From Saccharibacillus sp. O23 (GTDB lineage: Bacteria > Bacillota > Bacilli > Paenibacillales > Paenibacillaceae): a stretch of 64,000 bases of DNA. Below are positions 52,693 to 59,962 of this stretch, piece after piece; the first letter of the stretch is position 1; the number at the start of each line of letters is the position of its first letter. The position numbers and the translations under genes are program-made. The stretch lies in contig NZ_NJDE01000011.1 of the NCBI RefSeq assembly GCF_002205895.1, forward strand, positions 1-64,000, written 5' to 3'. The notes under the pieces are model-generated. The model was not told where the DNA came from, searched no databases, and was given only the letters and a program-made list of their open reading frames with translations.

Positions 52693-53287
52693 TCGGTCTC
52701 ATCCCCTTGTAAAACTCTTCTTCGTAGACCGGTCCGTAATAGTAGGGTTCAAGCTGATTTTTGATACTGAGGCGCGCCCGGAACAGCAAAGACTTGACCG
52801 AGCTGATACTCTGTCCCAGAATCCGGGCGATCTCTTGATAGTCCATCTGATCGTATTCCCGCAAAATCAGCGCGGCGCGCTGCTTCTCGGGCAGATTGTC
52901 GATCGCGGAACGCACCATCCCGACCTGTTCGTTGCGAAGCAGCGCCTGCTCCGGTACCGCGTCGGTCGAAGCGTCGGCGACGAATTCGCCGTCTTCGAGC
53001 GGTACGCTGGCCGCGCGGTGGCGGCGAAGTTCGCTCAGCGCCGTGTTGCGCGCGATCGTATACAGCCAAGTCGAGAAGGAAGCTTCCACCTCGCGGAAAG
53101 ACTGCAAGCTTTTGAATGCTTTATAGAAAGTTTCGGAACTGACATCTTCGGCAAGATGACCGAGGCCCGCGCCTTTTAACATATAGTAAGTAAACGCCAG
53201 AATTTTGCGCTGATAGCGCCGCATGAGAACCGAGTAAAGTTCGACATTCCCCGCTTTAATTTCCCGAATCAACTGGGAATCTTCCAT
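52682..53287 (-). CDS. ECF-type RNA polymerase sigma factor
   Basis: 201 residues: region 2 (VLMRRYQRKILAFTYYMLKG; AEDVSSETFYKAFKSLQSF) and region 4 (LPEKQRAALILREYDQMDYQEIARILGQSISSVKSLLFRAR). A C-terminal extension of about 18 residues is rich in Tyr and Glu. RBS GGGAGGGG. Co-transcribed with the anti-sigma gene and perhaps the phosphatase. Confidence 0.93.
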   Translation of the reverse strand: MEDSQLIREIKAGNVELYSVLMRRYQRKILAFTYYMLKGAGLGHLAEDVSSETFYKAFKSLQSFREVEASFSTWLYTIARNTALSELRRHRAASVPLEDGEFVADASTDAVPEQALLRNEQVGMVRSAIDNLPEKQRAALILREYDQMDYQEIARILGQSISSVKSLLFRARLSIKNQLEPYYYGPVYEEEFYKGMRPNEG

Positions 53288-53332
53288 CGAAAACGCGCCC
53301 CTCCCTCGCTTGCCGCAAAAAATCTACAGCCC

Positions 53333-53360
53333 ATTTTATCATATCGTCGATATTTTGCAA
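53333..53360 (-). promoter_or_regulatory. Promoter of the second ECF operon with internal palindrome
   Basis: Minus strand TTGCAA (53360-53355) and TAAAAT (53338-53333), spacer 16 bp. Inside the spacer lies ATATCG-T-CGATAT (53341-53353), a perfect palindrome that could bind a repressor. Confidence 0.5.
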
Positions 53361-53456
53361 AAAACCCTTACACTCGACTCATAGACGTACGGGAGCTCGA
53401 TTAAGTTGCAGCATGCGGCGAATTTTCTCTCTTTTTTTGTTTTTACCCGTTTTTCG

Positions 53457-54077
53457 CTACGAATTCACAGGCCAGACCCGACGATCTTCCGCATCGAGCA
53501 CCGCTTCGATCTCGTCGCCTTGAAGCACCGCCACATACCCTTTCGGCAGGGCCAATACTTTGAGCACGCCGGGACGCAGCGTCAGCAGCTGAAACACGTA
53601 ATATTTGCGAAGTTCTTCTTGTTCGACCTGTCCTTCGGCCGGCCCCAAATACCAACCGGATATGCCGTCTCCTCGCCCTTCGGTTCTTTCCAGATAGATG
53701 CGCTCCGACTCGAACGCACGCTCCGAAGCGATCAGCGTGTCTTGGAACAACGACGTTTCTCCGTCCGCGCCGGTCAGCTTGAGAATATGGTTCTGAGCCA
53801 GTTGCACCGACAGGGTCGCCGACAGATCGTCGGTCGTGCGCGCGAACGGATTGCTTGCGTAATCGGGCGCGAGAATTTCGACCCGGCCGTTTTCCGGCTC
53901 GTGCACGAACAGGATGCTCCATCCGACTTGAATCTTCATGCCGTCTTCGAGACGCCCGGCCCGTTCTTCCGTATCGCGAAACAGATTCAGCAGAAATTCC
54001 CCCTGCTTGTCCAGCGCTTCCTCGCATTTGAGCGAAAATACTCTTCCGCCGATTTCTTTGGCTTTCGTGATCAACAT
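53457..54077 (-). CDS. Unknown protein, last gene of the seven-gene operon
   Basis: 206 residues, soluble, mixed alpha/beta. No confident family. RIYLERTEGRGDGISGWYLG is faintly like DUF2185/Imm33 immunity domains, which is only a hint. The start is ATG 54077 with GGGGAGG 10 nt upstream; the earlier TTG has no RBS. It lies 60 bp after the helical gene and about 170 bp before the ECF sigma gene. Confidence 0.7.
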   Translation of the reverse strand: MLITKAKEIGGRVFSLKCEEALDKQGEFLLNLFRDTEERAGRLEDGMKIQVGWSILFVHEPENGRVEILAPDYASNPFARTTDDLSATLSVQLAQNHILKLTGADGETSLFQDTLIASERAFESERIYLERTEGRGDGISGWYLGPAEGQVEQEELRKYYVFQLLTLRPGVLKVLALPKGYVAVLQGDEIEAVLDAEDRRVWPVNS

Positions 54078-54137
54078 TCGGTCGTCGCCTCCCCGTTTCA
54101 AGTTTCTTGTTTCGTCCCGGCGAATCCCGTGTCCGAA

Positions 54138-54575
54138 TTACTTCGCGCCGCGGATGCGTTCCTGCTCTTTGACGTGTTCATGGTAGTCCCAGAACGCCTC
54201 TTCCCGGCCTGCGCCTTCCAGCAGCGTCGCCACCGCGTAAGAAACGATATCGACCCACTCCGCCATCTGCCGAAGCTGTCCGTCGTCGATCAATTCGTTG
54301 CGCCGCAGCATGCCGTCCGGTTCGAGCGCCCAGGCTCTCGCGTATTGGCAGATGCTCCACAAGCAGGAGATGACGGAACGATCCAGCGTATCTTGCTCGA
54401 ATTCGTCGGCCAGCACGTCCAAGATTTCCATCAGCTCGTGAAAATTGGCTTCGATCAGCGTGCCGTCGAAAGGTCTGAGCATGCCGAGAAATCCTCTCGT
54501 CAGCCTCTCGTCTTCCAAATCCTCATGCACGTAAGCGTGCTTTTTCAACAGCTCTACGGCTTCTTCTCTATTCAT
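54138..54575 (-). CDS. Unknown all-helical protein in the seven-gene operon
   Basis: 145 residues, acidic, predicted wholly helical; no membrane segment, no cysteine cluster. I recognise no family. The ATG overlaps the upstream zinc-ribbon gene by 4 nt (ATGA), with AAAGGAG 9 nt upstream, so the two are translationally coupled. Confidence 0.75.
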   Translation of the reverse strand: MNREEAVELLKKHAYVHEDLEDERLTRGFLGMLRPFDGTLIEANFHELMEILDVLADEFEQDTLDRSVISCLWSICQYARAWALEPDGMLRRNELIDDGQLRQMAEWVDIVSYAVATLLEGAGREEAFWDYHEHVKEQERIRGAK

Positions 54576-55207
54576 GTCCGATTGCTCCTTTGCTTTAAAC
54601 GCATCAGCACTTTCAGCACGCCCGAACGGTTCTTCGCCAGCTTCAGTTCTTTGGGCAGCCGATAAGAAGCGGCCCGCAGCGTAGGCCCGTTCGGTTTGAC
54701 GCGCAGGTCGGCCGATATATAGTCGATCAGATAATTCAAATGCCGGCGGTTCAGCGCCCAGATCGGCGTGCCTTTATAACGGTCCCGGAAATAAAGCGGC
54801 AAGCCGAACATCGGATCCGTTCCTTCGGCGCTTACCGATCCGAATACCCGGCCGCCGGGCAGCTTGCGCAGCGGGACCTGTTGATCCGCGCCGCAGTTCG
54901 GACAGGCGACATGCGCGTTTTTGTGGGTAATCCGTCCGGCATCCGCAACCGCTTCGTTGAACCACAGGCCGCAGGCGTCGCAGACGCCGCTTGCCGCGTA
55001 CCGCAGCCCTTTGTCCGGTTCGATCGCCCGATACGCGCAGGACAGGCAGCGAAGAAGTCCTTTCCCGCAGTCTTCCGCTTCTGCCTTCATCAAGATCTCC
55101 GCCGCTTCTCCGCACGCGGGACAAGCGACATATACCTGCCCGCCGGAGCGAAGCACGTAATAAAATGAATACGGTTCGCCCGGCTCGTCGACGAATCTTT
55201 GGCTCAC
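54572..55207 (-). CDS. Multi-zinc-ribbon protein of unknown function
   Basis: 211 residues. Four CxxC pairs in the first half (CPACG, CLSC, CDACG, CPNCG) form two probable zinc ribbons. The C-terminal half is basic (PTLRAASYRLPKELKLAKNR) and could bind nucleic acid. Start is GTG 55207 with AAGGAGG 8 nt upstream. Coupled to the next gene by a 4-nt overlap. A nucleic-acid or adaptor role is inference. Confidence 0.75.
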   Translation of the reverse strand: MSQRFVDEPGEPYSFYYVLRSGGQVYVACPACGEAAEILMKAEAEDCGKGLLRCLSCAYRAIEPDKGLRYAASGVCDACGLWFNEAVADAGRITHKNAHVACPNCGADQQVPLRKLPGGRVFGSVSAEGTDPMFGLPLYFRDRYKGTPIWALNRRHLNYLIDYISADLRVKPNGPTLRAASYRLPKELKLAKNRSGVLKVLMRLKQRSNRT

Positions 55208-55261
55208 TTTCCGCGCCTCCTTCGGTTGGCTGAAATCGCCGTGCCGCTCGCCGGATCGGCT

Positions 55262-56059
55262 TCAAGCCCGCGTAAATACGAAAGCCCGGCCGTCGGCGTT
55301 CAAGACCTGCGCCTGCCCGAGTTCCGCCAGCGGCCGCTTCCAATGGATATGACCGCAGCAGACCAACAGCGGCGGCCCGGCTTCGAGACGCCGCCGAAGC
55401 TCTTCGTGGCCGCGCCGGTCGCCGCCTTGTCCGCTCGGTCCTTGATGCAGCAGCAGTACGTCCGGGCGTCGCGCCAGCAGCCGATCGACTTCGCGCAGAA
55501 ATCGTTCTTCCGGCATCCGGTTGGGACGCCCTTCGCGGCCGACGATGCCGCCGAGTCCGGCCAGCGCGATGCCCGATACATCCCGTACGCCGGGCGAGCC
55601 GAAGAATTCGGCATTGCCGCATGCGTCCAATTCCGCTTCGCCGCCGGGCGGCAGAAGATCGTGATTGCCGGCTACGCCGCAGGCCGCGCCGAACGCTCGC
55701 GCGAATGCCCGCCAGACCGGCAGCGGATCGCCGCTCGAACCCCGGACTTCGGGATCGGCATACAGATCGCCGCACAGCAGCGCCAGCGTCCGCCGCGGTT
55801 CCAGCCGCGGAAATTCGTATTCCAACAGCAGCGCCAACCGCTCCGCCAGCTCCTCGCCGAGCAGCCTCGGCCCGGAACCGGGCGCTTCGCAGACGCCTTG
55901 AAGATCGGACGCGACGACAAGCGCGTCGAGTCCGGGCGGCAGCCCTTCGATCAAGCCCGCGTAAACGGGCAGATCGGCGATCGCGCTTCCGCCTCCCGTC
56001 AGCGCCGAGCGGTACGGAACGCGATCCGCCGGTTCCGGCTCGATCTTCAAGATCCGCAT
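55262..56059 (-). CDS. Calcineurin-like metallophosphoesterase (operon copy 1)
   Basis: 265 residues. Metal-site motifs: GDLY, AGNHD, LLHQGP and CCGHIHW. The first motif reads ASDLQG rather than D-x-H-G, so one metal ligand is Gln instead of His, which may alter activity. ATG follows AAGGAGGAACAACG. Substrate unknown; such enzymes act on nucleotides, nucleic acid or phosphoproteins. Confidence 0.8.
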   Translation of the reverse strand: MRILKIEPEPADRVPYRSALTGGGSAIADLPVYAGLIEGLPPGLDALVVASDLQGVCEAPGSGPRLLGEELAERLALLLEYEFPRLEPRRTLALLCGDLYADPEVRGSSGDPLPVWRAFARAFGAACGVAGNHDLLPPGGEAELDACGNAEFFGSPGVRDVSGIALAGLGGIVGREGRPNRMPEERFLREVDRLLARRPDVLLLHQGPSGQGGDRRGHEELRRRLEAGPPLLVCCGHIHWKRPLAELGQAQVLNADGRAFVFTRA

Positions 56060-56089
56060 TCGTTGTTCCTCCTTGCTGTACCGTTGCGT

Positions 56090-56413
56090 TCAGAACGGTT
56101 TTTGGCCTTTGAACGGGGCGAACCGCGACGGATCCGCTCCTTTCAAGCGAAGATGCGCCAGCGCGTCTTCCCGATTCGCGAACTCCGACCGTTCTTCCTG
56201 CGCGCAATCTTCCATGATCTCCATTCGCCCCGCGTCCACGGCGAAGAAATAGGTCTGGTAACGTCCGTCTTTTTTGCGGATCGCATACTGCCTCCACTCT
56301 TCTCCGCCCGAACAATCCGCGCAAGGCTTCGTTTCTTCGTAGCCGCGGACGCGTCCGCGTTCCACGGCCCGATGCCAACTTTGTTCGACCGAAAGTTCGC
56401 CGTCGCCGCTCAT
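56090..56413 (-). CDS. Small unknown protein with CxxC
   Basis: 107 residues. One CADC pair; the rest is a compact domain with YAIRKKDGRYQTYFFAVDAG. The ATG overlaps the end of the ankyrin gene by 4 nt (CGATGAGC), which sets the start at 56413 rather than the longer open frame. No family recognised. Confidence 0.7.
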   Translation of the reverse strand: MSGDGELSVEQSWHRAVERGRVRGYEETKPCADCSGGEEWRQYAIRKKDGRYQTYFFAVDAGRMEIMEDCAQEERSEFANREDALAHLRLKGADPSRFAPFKGQKPF

Positions 56414-57135
56414 CGGAACTCTTCCGGCATCGCAGCTTGCAGTTTGGCGCGCAGTTTCTCCGCCAACTTGCGGAAACGGCTCCGTTCTTCGTTGCCTTCG
56501 ACTTCGTCTTCGCGCAGCTGCAGCCAATAATCCCCGTCGGCCAGATCGTACATCTCGAGCAGCGTAATCTCGGCGCAAGCGGGATTCTCCAGCACGGCGA
56601 ACATCGGCTCCGCTCCGTCGTCCCAGTTATAGCCGCTCACGAACGCGTGCAGCAGCACCACGGAATCCAGCGCGCGAACCGCTTCGATCTGCGCTTCTTG
56701 ATCTTCGTAATCCAGCAGCGCGTCCAGTTGCGCCTGTTCTTCCGATGTCAGCGTCAGCCGTACCGCTCCTCGGGTATCGAGCAGCAGATCCGCCAAGGCG
56801 CGATCGCCTCTCGACGCCGCGGCATTCCACGGCGTATCGCGGATTCCGCGCGGCGAGTCGATCTGCGCTCCGTATTTCAGCAGCAGCTTTACCGCGCCTT
56901 CTTGATGGAACTTGATCGCTTTGAGCAGCGCCGTTTCCCCGAGCTTATCCGTCACTTCAAGCTCCGCTCCTCTTTCCAACAGGATCTCCACGGCTTCCGT
57001 CGGCAGCTTGTACGTCATAAACAACATCAGCGGCGTGCGCCCCCGCTCGTCCCGCTCGTTCACGTCCAGCTCGCCTGCCGCGGTGCGGACGGCATGTACA
57101 TTTTTGGTTCTGGCGATTTCCGACCAATTCGTCAT
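56410..57135 (-). CDS. Ankyrin-repeat protein with DUF4274-like domain
   Basis: 241 residues. About three ankyrin repeats at 28-125 (DERGRTPLMLFMTYKLPTEA; DKLGETALLKAIKFHQEGAV; GIRDTPWNAAASRGDRALA). From about 155, LHAFVSGYNWDDGAEPMF and CAEITLLEMYDLADG match my recollection of DUF4274. Such small ankyrin/DUF proteins are often found as immunity or regulatory partners. RBS AAAGGGG. Confidence 0.8.
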   Translation of the reverse strand: MTNWSEIARTKNVHAVRTAAGELDVNERDERGRTPLMLFMTYKLPTEAVEILLERGAELEVTDKLGETALLKAIKFHQEGAVKLLLKYGAQIDSPRGIRDTPWNAAASRGDRALADLLLDTRGAVRLTLTSEEQAQLDALLDYEDQEAQIEAVRALDSVVLLHAFVSGYNWDDGAEPMFAVLENPACAEITLLEMYDLADGDYWLQLREDEVEGNEERSRFRKLAEKLRAKLQAAMPEEFR

Positions 57136-57211
57136 GTTTCGGCCCCTTTACAGAATCTTCTCGTTCTCCATGATTGCTTCCCTTACAGTATCCTATGCGC
57201 CTGCGTCCAGT

Positions 57212-57946
57212 TCAAGTCGAAATCGCCGATTCCGCGCCGCCCGACGCCTTCCCGCCGAATTCGACGATATTTTCGTAGATCAATCTTCGTCCGCCCGGCA
57301 GCTCCAAATCCGCGTGGTAATGACCGAACCACCAGCTCCCGAACGACAGCCGATCTTCGATCCGTTGAAAATAATCGTGCATCCCGTCCGGTTCGACTTC
57401 GGTGCCGATCCGCTGCCCGATCGATTCCAGCGCCGAACGCGAACACGTATGCGTGAGCACGATATCGACTTTCCAATCGTGGCGCTCCAAGTTTCGCAGA
57501 CCTTCCGCATACTCGGTTTCCGACGGCATCTCCCTCGCCCACCAAGATACGCCTTCTTTGCGGAACTCCCGGTCGTGCGAAGCCGCTCCTCCGAACGCGA
57601 ACAACGTCAATCCTTCAAGTTCGAAGACTTGTCCACGCGTCAAATGCAGCACGCTGTCGTTGATGCGCCGCGCTTTGCCGCCGTTCCACTCCTCTTCCGG
57701 AAAGCGTTCCAGCAGATCGAAATTCTCGTGGTTGCCGTCGATAAAAAGCGTCGTGAACGATTTCGTGCGGTCCAGCCATTTCAACCAGAAACGATCTTCG
57801 GCGTCGAGATTCCAGATCAACCCGAAGTCGCCGACCACGATGACGTAATCGTTTTTCGTCAAGCCTTTTTGCCGGGGAAAATTCCGCATGTTGAGCCGCC
57901 GGCCGATTCGCGGCGCGCCGTGCACGTCTCCCGTTATGTAGATCAT
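57212..57946 (-). CDS. Calcineurin-like metallophosphoesterase (operon copy 2)
   Basis: 244 residues with all canonical motifs: GDVHG at the N-terminus, VVGDFG, DGNHE, VLTHTCS and GHYHAD. It differs clearly from the copy at 55262-56059. ATG 57946 follows AAAGGGGGG. First gene of the seven-gene operon, with its own promoter just behind the terminator of the previous gene. Confidence 0.9.
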   Translation of the reverse strand: MIYITGDVHGAPRIGRRLNMRNFPRQKGLTKNDYVIVVGDFGLIWNLDAEDRFWLKWLDRTKSFTTLFIDGNHENFDLLERFPEEEWNGGKARRINDSVLHLTRGQVFELEGLTLFAFGGAASHDREFRKEGVSWWAREMPSETEYAEGLRNLERHDWKVDIVLTHTCSRSALESIGQRIGTEVEPDGMHDYFQRIEDRLSFGSWWFGHYHADLELPGGRRLIYENIVEFGGKASGGAESAIST

Positions 57947-57979
57947 GATTTTCCCCCCTTTTCTAATGCGTATCTTTAC

Positions 57980-58005
57980 AGTATACCGTTCTTCGGACAA
58001 AACCA
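57980..58005 (-). promoter_or_regulatory. Probable promoter of the seven-gene operon
   Basis: Minus strand -10 TATACT (57985-57980), 34 bp before ATG 57946. The -35 region is T-rich (TTTTTGG) and overlaps the T-tail of the upstream terminator, so its strength is uncertain. Confidence 0.45.
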
Positions 58006-58040
58006 AAAACGGAAGCTTCGGCTTCAAGCCGAAACTTCCG
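58005..58040 (-). terminator. Terminator of the gene ending at 58063
   Basis: Stem CGGAAG-x-TTCGGC / GCCGAA-x-CTTCCG with loop TTCAA and minus-strand tail TTTTTGGTTTT. Confidence 0.88.
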
Positions 58041-58062
58041 CAGCTGCGTTCGATCGAAAACG

Positions 58063-58404
58063 TCAAGACCATTCCGACGACTTCATATATGCTTCCATCC
58101 GCTCGACCAGACGCCGGCGTTCGGCGATCCGCTGCTCGTCGATCAAGTAACCGGCGATCGCGCGATCCCCGTTTTTCTCGAATTGCAGACGATAACGTTG
58201 AAGCACGTAACTTCCGGCCGGATCTCCTTCGGCTTCCCAATGGACATGCAGCTCGAGTCCCAAACGACGATGAATCGCGCTGAACAGAATCGAACCGTAA
58301 AACCAATCGATCGTTTCCGGCGAAGGGTCCAATTCTTGCAGCGCGTTCACGTCTACTCTCCAACCGCCGGGCACGCGCAGCGGTTGCAGCTCCGGCTTAA
58401 CCAT
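58063..58404 (-). CDS. Small unknown protein
   Basis: 113 residues, soluble alpha/beta; no family recognised. Start ATG 58404 follows GGGAGGAATAAGC; the open frame continues upstream through the small RNA region without an RBS. It is isolated by its own terminator. Its transcript may begin in the 200 bp between it and the small RNA terminator, but no clear promoter was found there. Confidence 0.7.
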   Translation of the reverse strand: MVKPELQPLRVPGGWRVDVNALQELDPSPETIDWFYGSILFSAIHRRLGLELHVHWEAEGDPAGSYVLQRYRLQFEKNGDRAIAGYLIDEQRIAERRRLVERMEAYMKSSEWS

Positions 58405-58607
58405 GCTTATTCCTCCCTGACCTTTCGACTGAACGGACGTCCTGCTTCCGCGTTGCGCGGCCGGCAGCGTCCTCGTTATGATTTTACCCTTAACGATCGC
58501 GTTCAGAACGGCAAGACAGCAAATTCCGGGCAGCGGCGACAGAAGGGCTTCGAATTTGAACAGCGTCCGTGCAGCCGTTTCGCGTTCGCGCGAATCGCCG
58601 CACAAAA

Positions 58608-58684
58608 AAAGGCCGCTCACTGTGAGCGGCCCGCGCACTATCCAAGTGCGCTTATAGAATAGGAGTGGAGAGAAACCATACTGT
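58608..58684 (-). ncRNA. Candidate trans-acting small RNA
   Basis: A consensus promoter (58719-58691) directs an RNA of about 75-80 nt ending at a terminator. The predicted layout is an unpaired 5' region of about 33 nt containing UUUCUCUCCACUCCUAUUC, a hairpin GCGCACU-UGGAU-AGUGCGC (58655-58637), then terminator stem GGCCGCUC-ACAGU-GAGCGGCC and U7 (about 58631-58604). The CU-rich stretch is complementary to AGGAG and GGAGAG, so it could mask ribosome-binding sites. A 13-codon ATG frame lies inside but starts only about 5 nt from the predicted 5' end. Confidence 0.75.
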
Positions 58685-58690
58685 AGTTTT

Positions 58691-58719
58691 ATTATATGTA
58701 TACGCTTCCAAATTGTCAA
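58691..58719 (-). promoter_or_regulatory. Perfect-consensus promoter of the small RNA
   Basis: Minus strand TTGACA (58719-58714) and TATAAT (58696-58691), spacer exactly 17 bp. The best promoter in the window. It lies between the tyrA terminator and the RNA. Confidence 0.9.
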
Positions 58720-58757
58720 CGCTTTCTTTTCCTTTTTTGTCGAAAAGTTAGAATGAC

Positions 58758-58794
58758 GCAAAAAGACCGCCGTTCCGGACGGCGGTCTTTTTGC
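58758..58794. terminator. Terminator after tyrA
   Basis: Perfect stem GCAAAAAGACCGCCGT / ACGGCGGTCTTTTTGC with loop TCCGG, 32 bp after the tyrA stop. Ends the trp-hisC-tyrA transcript. Confidence 0.94.
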
Positions 58795-58825
58795 GCTTAA
58801 CTCGAAAAAGCTTACGGACGTTTCT

Positions 58826-59914
58826 TCATACGTAGACGTCGAATTCCAGACTTCCCAGCGCTTCCCTCGCCCGCTCCATCTGCACTTCGTCGCGGAACGA
58901 CAAACGCATAAGACCCGGCACGTCTTCCCGGCTCTCGATGATCTGGAGATTGCTGAGGTTGATGCCGCGCGAGCCGAGCTCGGTCGTGATGCGGCCGATG
59001 ATGCCCGGATGGTCGGGCACGTCGAGATACAGGTCATAGGTCTTGGCGATCACGCCTTTGCGGCGCTCCGGCAGTTCGTTGCGGAAATCGCCGGCTTCTT
59101 GGAAACGCGCCGAGATCCCTTCTCCGTCTTCGCGCTCCAACTGGTCGATAAAGCCTTCTACCTGCGCATTCCAGTCGCGTAGAAGCTTTAAAAGGTTGAA
59201 GCGGTTGTTCAGCAGAATGTCTCGCCAGACGACGGGGTCGCTGGACGCGATCCGGGTGATATCGCGGAAACCGCCTGCGGCGAGCGTCCGATACAGCGGA
59301 TTGCTTTCGTGGTAACCGCTGATCTGGTTGACGAGCGCCACCGCGATGATATGCGGCAGATGGCTGATCGCGCCGACGATCTCGTCATGCTGGCCCGGTT
59401 CCATGCAGATGACTTTGGCCCGGGTGAACGACAGCAGCCGGCTTAACGCTTCGGTCGCCTGCGGATCGGTGTCCGGCTCCGGCGTCAGTACGTAATACGC
59501 GTTCTCGAACAGCAGCGACGTCGCCGCCTGCACGCCCGAACGTTCCGAACCGGCCATCGGATGGCCGCCGATAAAGCAGGCGTCGCCCCAGTCCAACTCT
59601 CTCGCCCGCGCGGCGATCGAAGCTTTGGTGCTGCCCACGTCGGTGACGATACAGCCTTTTTTCAGCGGCAAAGCATGGACTCGTTCCAAATAGTCTTCCA
59701 GCAGCCCGACGGGCGTGGAAAGAAAAATAAAGTCGGCATCGTCTGCCGCTTCTTCCAGCGACAAGGTCGCGGAGTCGACGACTCCGCGTTCCACGCACAG
59801 ATCGGCGAGGTCCTGCCGGTGGGAGAAACCGACCAGCTCGACGCCCGGCTTTCCGCGAAAGCACAAGGCGAGCGAGCCGCCGATCAGCCCGACGCCGATC
59901 ACGGCAATTTTCAT
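58826..59914 (-). CDS. tyrA: Prephenate dehydrogenase with ACT domain
   Basis: NAD-dependent oxidative decarboxylation of prephenate for tyrosine. 362 residues: IAVIGVGLIGGSLAL Rossmann motif, TDVGSTKASI, GGHPMAGSERSGVQAA, and HDEIVGAISHLPHIIA. A C-terminal ACT domain (about 292-362, DVPDHPGIIGRITTELGSRGINL) suggests feedback control by an amino acid. Follows hisC, as in the B. subtilis trp supraoperon. Confidence 0.96.
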   Translation of the reverse strand: MKIAVIGVGLIGGSLALCFRGKPGVELVGFSHRQDLADLCVERGVVDSATLSLEEAADDADFIFLSTPVGLLEDYLERVHALPLKKGCIVTDVGSTKASIAARARELDWGDACFIGGHPMAGSERSGVQAATSLLFENAYYVLTPEPDTDPQATEALSRLLSFTRAKVICMEPGQHDEIVGAISHLPHIIAVALVNQISGYHESNPLYRTLAAGGFRDITRIASSDPVVWRDILLNNRFNLLKLLRDWNAQVEGFIDQLEREDGEGISARFQEAGDFRNELPERRKGVIAKTYDLYLDVPDHPGIIGRITTELGSRGINLSNLQIIESREDVPGLMRLSFRDEVQMERAREALGSLEFDVYV

Positions 59915-59962
59915 AAGAGGTCAGCCTCGCTTCGTTAAGGGTTGCAGGGAAAGCTTCCGTCT

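Noticed and set aside
53457-57946. The seven-gene operon as a known defence or toxin-immunity system
   Set aside because: No toxin, nuclease or known defence domain was seen; the faint Imm33 and DUF4274 likenesses are not enough, so it is reported only as unknown.
58640-58679. 13-codon frame (MVSLHSYSISALG) inside the small RNA, as in an attenuator leader peptide
   Set aside because: Only about 5 nt from the predicted 5' end, no RBS, no run of one regulatory amino acid, and no biosynthetic gene directly downstream.
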